Source: Pontibaca methylaminivorans (lineage in GTDB: Bacteria > Pseudomonadota > Alphaproteobacteria > Rhodobacterales > Rhodobacteraceae). Taken from it: DNA of 64,000 nucleotides. Below the pieces are notes generated by a model, which saw only the letters and a program-made list of their open reading frames with translations, was not told the origin of the DNA and ran no database searches. This document shows, in pieces, positions 57,180 to 64,000 of this stretch. A program made the position numbers and the translations under genes. The stretch covers positions 2,275,021 through 2,339,020 of the forward strand of contig NZ_FTPS01000001.1 in NCBI RefSeq assembly GCF_900156525.1, written 5' to 3'. How positions within the stretch are numbered: the stretch's first letter is position 1; every line of letters begins with the position of its first letter.

Positions 57180-57208
57180 TTGACAGTGCCGCACAAGCTT
57201 GCCTCAAT
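57180..57208 (+). promoter_or_regulatory. Putative sigma-70-type promoter of hpf
   Basis: A perfect -35 hexamer TTGACA (57180-57185) is followed after 17 bases by CTCAAT (57203-57208), a weak -10. It lies about 135 bases before the hpf ATG in a region free of genes. A separate promoter would let hpf be raised in stationary phase independently of the lpt genes. This is a reading by eye without a scoring model. Confidence 0.35.
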
Positions 57209-57343
57209 CAGATGACGCCACGGGTTTGGTTCAGGATGAAATTTCAATATCATGCCGGTGACGCGCACAGCCATGCCGGGCGCCTGACGCGACCCGGGGC
57301 ACGCGGATCGGTTCCCGGGGCCATTCATTGAGAAGGAGAGCAC

Positions 57344-57913
57344 ATGCGTTACCAGATCAGCGGAAAACAGATCGAAATCGGCGAGGCGCTGCAGGTTCAC
57401 GTGCGGACCGAGCTTGATGCCATAATCGAGAAATACGCCATGCGGCCGACCTTCGGTTCGGTGGTTTTCTCGCGCAATGCGCATGAATTCGTCTGCGAAG
57501 CCACGATTCACCTGTCCACCGGGCTGAATGCCACGGCCAAGGGCAGCGCGGTCGAGATCTATGCCGCTTTCGACAACTGTGCCGCGCGGATGGAAAAGCA
57601 GATCCGCCGCTACAAGCGCCGGCTCAAGGATCACCACCGCCTGCGCAGCGAGCCGGTTGAACTTCTGGACGCATCCTCCTATATCCTCGCCTCCGACGCG
57701 GACGGGGAAACCGGTTCCGCCGAGCCGGAGACGCTGCAGCCGATCATCGTGGCCGAGATGGAAACAAAAATCCCTTCGCTCTCGGTCGGCGAGGCGGTCA
57801 TGCAGATGGAGCTTGCCGGTGCACCCGTTCTGGTGTTCCGCAACGAGAGCAAGAACGGAGTGAATGTCGTCTATCGTCGCGATGACGGCAACATCGGCTG
57901 GATCGACCCCTGA
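57344..57913 (+). CDS. hpf: Ribosome hibernation-promoting factor, long form
   Basis: A 189-residue protein with an N-terminal HPF/RaiA domain (about 1-105, YQISGKQIEIGEALQVHVRTELDAIIEKYA and KGSAVEIYAAFDNCAARMEKQIRRYKRRLKDH) and a C-terminal S30AE dimerisation domain (about 130-189, SLSVGEAVMQMELAGAPVLVFRNESKNGVNVVYRRDDGNIGWIDP). The long form makes 100S ribosome dimers directly. GAAGGAGAG precedes the ATG. It is followed by ptsN after a 56-base gap that holds a hairpin. Confidence 0.96.
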   Translation: MRYQISGKQIEIGEALQVHVRTELDAIIEKYAMRPTFGSVVFSRNAHEFVCEATIHLSTGLNATAKGSAVEIYAAFDNCAARMEKQIRRYKRRLKDHHRLRSEPVELLDASSYILASDADGETGSAEPETLQPIIVAEMETKIPSLSVGEAVMQMELAGAPVLVFRNESKNGVNVVYRRDDGNIGWIDP

Positions 57914-57929
57914 CAGAACGGGAACCTGC

Positions 57930-57952
57930 GGCGCCCCCGAAAGCGGGGCGCC
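57930..57952 (+). terminator. GC hairpin between hpf and ptsN
   Basis: GGCGCCCC (57930-57937) pairs perfectly with GGGGCGCC (57945-57952) around a 7-base loop, 17 bases after the hpf stop. There is no T-tract, so full termination is doubtful. It may partly stop or stabilise the hpf message and so set the hpf/ptsN ratio. Confidence 0.4.
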
Positions 57953-57969
57953 TTCGCGGAGCGGACGAC

Positions 57970-58431
57970 ATGCAACTGACAGGCATACTCGACACTCGGG
58001 CCGTCAAGGTGCTGGGCGCGGTCAGCAGCAAGAAACGGCTGTTTCACGAACTCGGAGAGCTCGCGCGCGAGGCTTACGGGCTCGACGCGACGCCGGTGAT
58101 GGATGCGCTGATCGCGCGCGAGGCGCTCGGCCCGACCGGGGTCGGTCACGGCGTGGCGCTGCCCCATGCCCATATTCCGGGGCTGGAGCGCGTCTCGGGC
58201 GCCTTTGTCCTGCTGGAAAAGCCGGTCGATTTCGGCGCGGTGGACCGTCAACCGGTCGATATTGTCTTTGCGCTTTTCGCGCCGGAACAGGCCGGGGTCG
58301 ATCACCTGAAGGCGCTGGCACTGGTGGCGAGAACCCTGCGCGCCCCGGCGCTCTGTGCCAAGCTGCGGGCCAACCCCGACAGCAGCACGCTTTACACCAT
58401 CCTGACCGAATCGCAGCCGGTCGCGGCCTGA
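57970..58431 (+). CDS. ptsN: PTS-Ntr EIIA component
   Basis: A 153-residue EIIA domain of the fructose/nitrogen type. The phosphorylated His is in VGHGVALPHAHIPGLERV, the family signature. It has a regulatory, not transport, role in the PTS-Ntr chain (EINtr, NPr, EIIANtr), commonly tied to nitrogen, potassium and envelope stress. It sits beside hpf and the lpt genes, the usual location, although rpoN is absent from this cluster. Confidence 0.94.
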   Translation: MQLTGILDTRAVKVLGAVSSKKRLFHELGELAREAYGLDATPVMDALIAREALGPTGVGHGVALPHAHIPGLERVSGAFVLLEKPVDFGAVDRQPVDIVFALFAPEQAGVDHLKALALVARTLRAPALCAKLRANPDSSTLYTILTESQPVAA

Positions 58432-58471
58432 TCCGCGACCGGGCCGCCCCGATCGCGGGCACCGGAAGGTG

Positions 58472-59902
58472 TCAGCCGCCGGCCCAGGGACCAAAGCCGA
58501 ACTGCAGGTAATCCTGCCGGTAGATGTCGCTGATCCGGCGTTCGATCTCGTCATCATGGATGTCGGCAAGGGCAAAGGGGCGGTCGCCCTGCGCGCGTTG
58601 TGGAACGGGCGCAGCGTCATGCCCGAGGCTCCGCGCGAGGGCGGGCAGGGCGGTTGCGAGTTCATCCTCGCGCAGCAGGTGATCGGGCGCTGCATATTCC
58701 GTGAAACCGGCCAGCGCCTGCGCCTGGGTGCACCAGGCCGCATCGACCCGCAGCGCCGTCTGCCCGGCCAGATTGGCGCGCAGAAAATCGAGAAATGCGA
58801 CAAAGGCGCGGCGATGTGACTCGAGGTCGTAACCGGCGCCCGGCATGTCGCGCGGGATCGGCAGGCGGAAATGCTTGCGCAGGGTCTCGCGGATCCGCGC
58901 ATAGCTTCCCGGTCCGGTCGACAGAACGCGTTCGCAGAAGACCGAATGAACCCGCGCCGCCGGGTGGCGCAGCACGGTAAAGCTGCGGTGGCCCGGGCGC
59001 TCGCGCTTCCACTGGTTGAGATCGCGGCGGTTCATTCCGGTCAGAAGCGCGGCGTCCTCCACATCGTCGAGCGCCGCGAGCCACCGGCTGACCTCTGTGA
59101 GCGGCCCGCCGCGAATCGGCAGATAGAGCAACGGTGTCCGCACCGCCGCCAGATGGCCGGGAATCGCCGGGCCGCGGCGGGGCTCGAAATTCGGGGTGCG
59201 CGCCAGATCGAACCAGTCGATTGCCCCAAGCGCGGCCTGCATGTCGTCGGGATTGGCCACCTTTTCATGGGTCGGCGCCGGGTTCTGCGGCTTCAGGCTG
59301 CGGTCGAGCGCCTCGATCCGCTGATCGGACCCCAGCCATTTCGCGAGGCCGTTCATCACCTCGACCTCCTGCAGATCCTCGTAGGCCAGATGAAAAGCAG
59401 TCTGGCCGCTGGTCTGGAGCCGGTTCAGGATCCGGATCTGGAACTGCTGCAGCCGGCTCACATAGCTGGCGAACTCGACCCCGTCGAACATGGCCAGGGC
59501 ATCGCGGCGGCGCTTCACATTGGTCAGCTTCCACTGGCCCGTTTCCTGCGCGATCTTCCACGATACATAGCTGTCGAGCGGATTGCGCGTGAGCACGATC
59601 TTGGCGCAGCAGGGATCGGACAGCGCGATCTCCAGCACCCGCGGGTCGTGGTCGTGAAAGAAGCGGAACCCGCCGAGCCCGGGCTGCGAGCGGATCGCCT
59701 CGACCAGCTTCGCCGGATCGGCGTCGCGGGCCTCGCGAGTGAGGCCGAGAATATCCTCGCCCCCGGGGTGGCCGATGAAATGCGGGTTGAAGGCCTCGCC
59801 ATGGCAGGTCAGCCCCGGGATCGCATTCAGATTGGTCTCAAGGAAATTCGACCCGGTGCGCATTTCGGCAATAACAATGAAATAATCAAAAGGGTTACGC
59901 AT
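58472..59902 (-). CDS. Two-domain sulfotransferase
   Basis: A 476-residue protein at the end of the glycan operon. The N-terminal half (about 1-230) has a complete PAPS site: the 5'-phosphosulfate loop AEMRTGSNFLETNL and the 3'-phosphate segment IVLTRNPLDSYVSWK. The C-terminal half looks like a second, family-2 type sulfotransferase fold: LLYLPIRGGPLTEVSRWL stands where P.TGGTS is usual, followed by FTVLRHPAARVHSVF and ISDIYRQDYLQFGF at the end. The second loop is imperfect. It would sulfate a sugar of the exported glycan. It starts one base into the preceding stop. Confidence 0.82.
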   Translation of the reverse strand: MRNPFDYFIVIAEMRTGSNFLETNLNAIPGLTCHGEAFNPHFIGHPGGEDILGLTREARDADPAKLVEAIRSQPGLGGFRFFHDHDPRVLEIALSDPCCAKIVLTRNPLDSYVSWKIAQETGQWKLTNVKRRRDALAMFDGVEFASYVSRLQQFQIRILNRLQTSGQTAFHLAYEDLQEVEVMNGLAKWLGSDQRIEALDRSLKPQNPAPTHEKVANPDDMQAALGAIDWFDLARTPNFEPRRGPAIPGHLAAVRTPLLYLPIRGGPLTEVSRWLAALDDVEDAALLTGMNRRDLNQWKRERPGHRSFTVLRHPAARVHSVFCERVLSTGPGSYARIRETLRKHFRLPIPRDMPGAGYDLESHRRAFVAFLDFLRANLAGQTALRVDAAWCTQAQALAGFTEYAAPDHLLREDELATALPALARSLGHDAAPVPQRAQGDRPFALADIHDDEIERRISDIYRQDYLQFGFGPWAGG

Positions 59903-61605
59903 TACTGTTCATGCACCAGATAAGGTTTGCGGGAAGGTTCGGATTCTGCGTCCTGCTTTTGCTCGAGCGGAAAATCCCCCATCAGATAGGGGTGCATGCC
60001 CTGGTTGCGCAGGTCCTGCAGGAACTGCCCGAATCCGTCGAGATCGACCAGCCGGGGCAGCGGCGTCAGGTGCTGTTTCGGGCCGGGAACGATGTTGTCG
60101 ATCACCACCTGCAGCGATTCGAGCGGGGCTTCGATGAAATCGGCCATGCTCCAGACGCGGATCCGGGCGCCGGCCCGCGGCTGGCGCAGAAGCTCAAGGT
60201 GCGCGCTTTCGATCCGCTGCAGGGCGGCCGCCTCGCGGCGCAGGTCGGCAAAGGGGCGGGCCGAGCGGAACAGCGGCACCGCCCAGGCGCCGAGAATGAC
60301 CGTGATCCGCGCATTCGGATCCGCCGCCAGGAACGGCGCGATCTGTTGATTGTCACGGGGGCCGAAAAGAAACGCCTGATGTTCGCCCCGGGTGTTCCAG
60401 ACCAGGCTGGTCAGAAAGGCGCGGGGGTCGTAATCGCGCTTGGCCGCGCTGTCGCTCAGCGCGCCCTGAACGGTGGATTCGCCCCCGCAGAATTCGGCGC
60501 GGCCGGGTGCGAACAGATGCCCGTGCACCCGGGCCGCGGTGGCGCGCGCAAGCCAGCCCGGAAAATCGTCGAAAAGCTCGGCAAAACCGCCGAGTACCGA
60601 ATAGGGCGCGGCGGTCAGGCCGTTTTCCCATCCGGGGTTCGGGTGGCGGCTTTGCATGTAAAGCCCGGGCTGACCGCGCGTCCGGCGTTCGGTCGCCCTG
60701 AGAAACAGCCGGTCGATCCGTGCCGGGGCCGGATCGGCGCGGGCGGGGGATTTCTGCCCGTCGCCCAGAAAGGCGCGGTAAAGTCCCTCGGCATGGGGCC
60801 AGATCTTGCGCGCGAGAAAACAGGACGACCGGCGCAGCAGTTGCAGGTGATCGTCGTAAAAGACATGCGGCTTGCCCTGGAAGTCGAACCGCGACAGGGT
60901 GAGCGAGCGGCTTTCGATCCGCCCGGAGTGGCGCCGGGCGAGACTCTGATAATAGCTCTCGTCCGGGATCCAGACCTGCCGGAAGTAGCGCTCGAATTCG
61001 GCCCGGCGCGGGTCGGTCAGGATCGCCCGGAGGGTGGCGCCGGTCAGACACCACCACTGGCTGCCCATGTGCGGCCGGATGCCTGCGGGAATGCGGCGGT
61101 GCCACCCGATCCGGCGCTGGATGTTCACCGCGCAATCGAACAGCCGGCGGTGTTTCTTCCAGGCAAAGGGAAAGCGCAGGGTGAACCGCTCCTCGTCCAG
61201 CCCGCCAACCGTCCATGGGACTTCGGCGGTGGTCGCGCTTTCGATGAAATCGGTGTCGGGATGGCGGGCGAGATAGGCAATCAGTTCACTAACGGGGCGC
61301 AGCGGCAGGCAGGAGCCCGAGGTCAGCAGCACATGACCAAGATCACCGTGTCGGGCCAGCAGGAGCCCGGCCGCCGACTGGGTTGCGGCCACGATCCCCC
61401 ATGTGCCCCATTCGCAACGGTGGCGTTCGCAGAACTGCACCAGAGGGTCATCCCCGAGCGCGCTGCGGAGCGCGTCGAAATCCGTCTGGCCGGTGTTCGC
61501 ATCGACATGGATCACCACCGGGCAGCCGGCGGCGCGCCAGTGGCGGGCGACCTGTGCTGCGCGCCCGAGCGCATCATGCACCAGCATGATCACGCCAAGG
61601 CTCAT
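59902..61605 (-). CDS. GT14-like (core-2/I-branching, xylosyltransferase-type) glycosyltransferase
   Basis: A 567-residue protein. The N-terminal half (about 1-260) resembles family GT14: IMLVHDALGRAAQVARHW, VVIHVDANTG, VLLTSGSCLPLRPVSELIAYLARHPDTDFIES and GSQWWCLTGATLRAIL. This family in animals makes core-2 branches or the xylose-Ser linkage of proteoglycans. The C-terminal 280 residues match no domain I can name with certainty, though such extensions are known in Rhodobacteraceae members (DUF5927/5928-type, from memory). The start at 61605 overlaps the upstream glycosyltransferase stop (ATGA). Confidence 0.82.
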   Translation of the reverse strand: MSLGVIMLVHDALGRAAQVARHWRAAGCPVVIHVDANTGQTDFDALRSALGDDPLVQFCERHRCEWGTWGIVAATQSAAGLLLARHGDLGHVLLTSGSCLPLRPVSELIAYLARHPDTDFIESATTAEVPWTVGGLDEERFTLRFPFAWKKHRRLFDCAVNIQRRIGWHRRIPAGIRPHMGSQWWCLTGATLRAILTDPRRAEFERYFRQVWIPDESYYQSLARRHSGRIESRSLTLSRFDFQGKPHVFYDDHLQLLRRSSCFLARKIWPHAEGLYRAFLGDGQKSPARADPAPARIDRLFLRATERRTRGQPGLYMQSRHPNPGWENGLTAAPYSVLGGFAELFDDFPGWLARATAARVHGHLFAPGRAEFCGGESTVQGALSDSAAKRDYDPRAFLTSLVWNTRGEHQAFLFGPRDNQQIAPFLAADPNARITVILGAWAVPLFRSARPFADLRREAAALQRIESAHLELLRQPRAGARIRVWSMADFIEAPLESLQVVIDNIVPGPKQHLTPLPRLVDLDGFGQFLQDLRNQGMHPYLMGDFPLEQKQDAESEPSRKPYLVHEQ

Positions 61606-62612
61606 GCCCAGTTGCCTTTCGACATGAGGCCAAGGATTTCGAGCTGGCGCCAGTTGATATATTGCTCGGACCAGCGGCACCAGAGTTCGGGCTCGTCGGC
61701 GAGTGCCTCGGCATAGGCCCGGTATTCGACCGATCCGGCGTAATGCTGGTTGCGATGCAGTTCTTCCCTGGCCTTTGCGCCGAACGTGTCCAGAAACTTG
61801 GTATGGAGCAGAAGCCCCGAGGTCTTGTTCCCGCCCCATTCGTCATAGACGAGGTTCAGCCCGCGGGGCAGCAGCATGTGGGTCGAACTGACATAGGCAA
61901 AGCGGCGGTCCCATTTCACCAGCGGGATCTTGTTCAGCGCCGGCGCGCGCGCGGGCTGGTCGGCGAAGAACACGCGACCGCGCGGCCCACCCTGGATCCA
62001 GAGGTTGCGGAACATGGGATTGCGCTTGAGCGTATAGTTTCCGCTGTCGAACCAGCAGGCGATGTCCAGCGGATTCTGCCCCGCCCGGTAGGGCTGCGCA
62101 TCCAGCTTTCCCTTCGGATACATGTCAAGCAGCATGGCCCCGAAGGATTTGATCGAGGACGCGTCGAGCCAGTCGGTCAGCGCGCGGAGCGGCCGGCTGT
62201 CGCAGAAGGGATAGATCAGGAATTCGTCGGGATCGACCACGAGGCACCAGTGTCCATGACCGAACCGCGCCTGCAGCCCGTTCAGCCAGTCCACCCCGAA
62301 CCGCGCCTGCCGATAGCTTGCCCGCGTGTGCCAGAGCGAGACATCGGGCTGCGCTGCAAGGAAATCGCGCGATCCGTCGCTGCTGTCGTTGTCTATGATC
62401 AGGAAATGCCCGATCCCCAGGTCGCGATAGTATTTCAGGAAATAGGGCAGGCGGACCTGTTCGTTGCGCAGGGTCGAGAACAGCAGCAGGTCATCGCGGC
62501 GGATGGCCCCGGTCCGGTCCGCGACCGGGGCGAGGTCGCGCCGCCGCAATCTTGCGCGCAGACGTGCGGCTTCGCGCTCGATCCGCAGGCGGTATGACAC
62601 GGGCATCTGCAA
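61602..62612 (-). CDS. Family-2 type glycosyltransferase
   Basis: A 336-residue soluble glycosyltransferase. The core shows STLRNEQVRLPYFLKYYRDLGIGHFLIIDNDSSDGS and the metal-binding VVDPDEFLIYP (DxD-like). Similar GT2 proteins with LRNE....FL.YYR.LG occur in capsule and O-antigen clusters. A second in-frame ATG lies two codons after the first; either may serve. It is 18 bases after the preceding glycosyltransferase gene and overlaps the GT14-like gene. Confidence 0.87.
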   Translation of the reverse strand: MQMPVSYRLRIEREAARLRARLRRRDLAPVADRTGAIRRDDLLLFSTLRNEQVRLPYFLKYYRDLGIGHFLIIDNDSSDGSRDFLAAQPDVSLWHTRASYRQARFGVDWLNGLQARFGHGHWCLVVDPDEFLIYPFCDSRPLRALTDWLDASSIKSFGAMLLDMYPKGKLDAQPYRAGQNPLDIACWFDSGNYTLKRNPMFRNLWIQGGPRGRVFFADQPARAPALNKIPLVKWDRRFAYVSSTHMLLPRGLNLVYDEWGGNKTSGLLLHTKFLDTFGAKAREELHRNQHYAGSVEYRAYAEALADEPELWCRWSEQYINWRQLEILGLMSKGNWA

Positions 62613-62630
62613 AGCCGGCTATCGCACTTG

Positions 62631-63866
62631 TTACCATGCGGACACTTCCGTGCCGCCACAAAAACAACTCAGAACCAGTCCGAAGTGATCGTCCCAGGCG
62701 GGTGCCGGAAAACATTCGGGAGCAGCACCGCGGTCTTCGGTCAGGCGGATCACCGCATCGCGCCACTGATAACAGTCCTCTGCCGGCAGGTAAACCGGAA
62801 GCGCCCCGAGCACTTCGCGGCGGGCGGGAAGGTCGGTGCAGACGATTCGCGTGCCCATGGCCGCCGCCTCGACCGCGGGCAGGCCGAAGCCCTCGGCCCG
62901 GCTCGGGCAGAGCAGGGCGCGCGCGCCGCCGAGCAGCGCCGCGACGGCCCCGTCGGAAAGACCTGCAAGCTCCCGCACCGGGGCATCCGCGCCAAGCCGG
63001 TCGAGGCGGGCGAACACGTCGTGGTTGTTCCAGCCACGGTTGCCGCAGATCAGCAGCATCGGCGGCGCCGGAAGATCGGCGGCGAGCCGGTCCCAGACAT
63101 CAAGCAGAAGCCCGTGGCCCTTGCGCGGCTCGATGGTGCCGAGGGCGACGAAATAGGGCCGTGAGGGCGGCAGCCCCGCGGGCAGGGCGCGGGGGTCGGG
63201 CACCGCCGGGTCGATGCCAAGCGGCGCGACCAGCCCCGGCGGCGGTGTGCCCTGGTGCGACATGTGGAACTCCGCCCGCTCGCGGCTGTGGCGGGAGTTG
63301 TAGATCACGCAGCCGGCGTGCCGCCGCACCCGGTCCAGCATGGCGGCAAAGCGCGCGGGCGTCCCTTCGCGCTGATACTGCGGGAAATCGAGCGGGATCG
63401 CGTCGTGGATCATCACCGCGGCGGGCATCCCGGCCTGCGACAGCGCGCCGAACACGTCATGGGTCAGGTTGACGTGGCCGACGTTGAAATAATGGCTGCC
63501 CGCGGGCAGGTGCCGGCGCAGCATCGCGGCAAGCCCGCCCCGCCCGCAGCGCGCATGGGCAAGCCGCCGCAGGTCGCTTTCCGCGCGGCGCATCAGGCGC
63601 GGCCGCCTCGGGCGCAGCAGGGCGGCAAGGTCCGGCGCGCCCCAGGGAATCGCGCCCGAAAGCCGCGCGGCCAGTGCGTCACATTCGGGCGGCGCGATCA
63701 GCACATGCCCGCCCGGCAGGCGCGACAGCAGGAAAAGCGGCGCTTCGCGGCGGGCAAGATGCGCAAGATAGGCGCACTCGACCCGGTCCACCCCGGTTGC
63801 CGTCCGCCCCGCGCGGCTGATCAGACGCGAGATGTCGAGCAGACGCGCCGGCGGCTCCTGCGCCAT
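62631..63866 (-). CDS. Family-1 type (GT-B) glycosyltransferase
   Basis: A 411-residue GT-B transferase. An N-terminal half with RLLDISRLISRAGRTATGVDRVECAYL precedes the GT4-type nucleotide-sugar domain: YFVALGTIEPRKGHGLLLDVWDRL, ICGNRGWNNHDVF and LLCPSRAEGFGLPAVEAAAMGTRIVC (the E..G..E motif). The start at 63866 overlaps the galE stop by one base (TGATG), a better start than the ATG 12 codons upstream. The donor is probably a UDP-hexose supplied by GalE. Confidence 0.88.
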   Translation of the reverse strand: MAQEPPARLLDISRLISRAGRTATGVDRVECAYLAHLARREAPLFLLSRLPGGHVLIAPPECDALAARLSGAIPWGAPDLAALLRPRRPRLMRRAESDLRRLAHARCGRGGLAAMLRRHLPAGSHYFNVGHVNLTHDVFGALSQAGMPAAVMIHDAIPLDFPQYQREGTPARFAAMLDRVRRHAGCVIYNSRHSRERAEFHMSHQGTPPPGLVAPLGIDPAVPDPRALPAGLPPSRPYFVALGTIEPRKGHGLLLDVWDRLAADLPAPPMLLICGNRGWNNHDVFARLDRLGADAPVRELAGLSDGAVAALLGGARALLCPSRAEGFGLPAVEAAAMGTRIVCTDLPARREVLGALPVYLPAEDCYQWRDAVIRLTEDRGAAPECFPAPAWDDHFGLVLSCFCGGTEVSAW

Positions 63867-64000
63867 CAGGTCTCGTAATGGCCGCTCTGATGCCAGCGCC
63901 ATGCGTCGGCGATCATCTGCCCGGGGTCCGAACGTCGCGGCACCCAGCCGAGCTCGCGCCCGGCGCGCTGCGATCCCGACACGAGCCGTGTGCAGTCGCC
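63866..64000 (-). CDS. galE: UDP-glucose 4-epimerase, C-terminal end (truncated by window edge)
   Basis: The last 44 codons of a gene that enters from beyond the window on the minus strand. The product ends RELGWVPRRSDPGQMIADAWRWHQSGHYET, the usual GalE C-terminus (RA..LGW.P....L..I..AW.W). GalE interconverts UDP-glucose and UDP-galactose, giving donors for the glycosyltransferases that follow. Its stop overlaps the start of the family-1 glycosyltransferase, so it is the first visible gene of the glycan operon. Confidence 0.8.
   Translation of the reverse strand, partial: GDCTRLVSGSQRAGRELGWVPRRSDPGQMIADAWRWHQSGHYET

Overview
The window is a gene-dense, high-GC chromosomal segment from an alphaproteobacterium, almost certainly a member of the Rhodobacteraceae/Roseobacter group. 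This rests on the co-occurrence of a Bpt-type aminoacyl-protein transferase, ThyX instead of ThyA, the six-gene run DUF177-rpmF-plsX-fabH-ihfA-merR, an OlsB ornithine-lipid acyltransferase, a CtrA-type flagellar block (motB-flgE-flgK-flgL-flgI), the lptC-lptA-lptB-hpf-ptsN order, and a fused carnitine dehydrogenase-thioesterase. About 70 genes were found. I saw no insertion sequence, prophage, CRISPR array or rRNA. Two tRNAs are present: Lys-TTT and Pro-GGG.

Layout. 0-9.7 kb is housekeeping: the end of a bifunctional PBP1A, prfB, an HTH regulator, ilvB-ilvH behind a complete valine-rich leader peptide and attenuator, bpt, an RDD protein and metG. 9.8-12.7 kb is a compact carnitine-catabolism unit: a BKACE-family dehydrocarnitine-cleaving enzyme, a lipocalin-like lipoprotein, and carnitine dehydrogenase fused to a thioesterase. 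12.7-18.9 kb carries a Nudix protein, a DUF983 protein, an EF-hand/sigma factor/anti-sigma/metal-sensor operon, a PleD-like diguanylate cyclase with degraded receiver domains, a DUF3572 protein and a HAD phosphatase. 19.0-21.5 kb is an H-NOX/diguanylate cyclase/secreted protein operon whose H-NOX has lost its haem ligand. 21.8-24.1 kb holds gloA, thyX, cspA and an ArsC/Spx-like protein.

24.1-28.1 kb is the most unusual part. A roughly 550-base gene-free leader containing several hairpins precedes three very small membrane proteins (103, 126 and 56 residues), which are closely coupled to an APC-family permease resembling ethanolamine-type carriers. A tandem array of three near-identical GC hairpins with a 37-base period follows, then two overlapping membrane-associated genes of unknown function. 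I propose this as a multi-subunit APC transport system that is not well described.

28.3-33.2 kb contains tRNA-Lys, mtaB and a quaternary-amine ABC transporter (binding protein, permease, ATPase). That transporter could supply betaine or carnitine-like substrates to the carnitine unit. 33.2-47.1 kb is mainly housekeeping: a double-domain dCTP deaminase with a duplicated start region, tRNA-Pro, a fatty-acid/ribosome/IHF cluster, bamE, olsB, an ABC-F ATPase, tyrS, anmK, selO and cysK. 47.6-53.5 kb holds the flagellar genes, and 53.7-58.4 kb the RNase D-like, Kdo/LPS-export, hibernation and PTS-Ntr genes. The window ends in a translationally coupled surface-glycan operon on the minus strand: galE, a family-1 glycosyltransferase, a family-2 glycosyltransferase, a GT14-like transferase and a two-domain sulfotransferase. 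It looks set up to make a branched, sulfated surface polymer.

All functional calls come from reading the sequence by eye and from family knowledge. No search or alignment was run.
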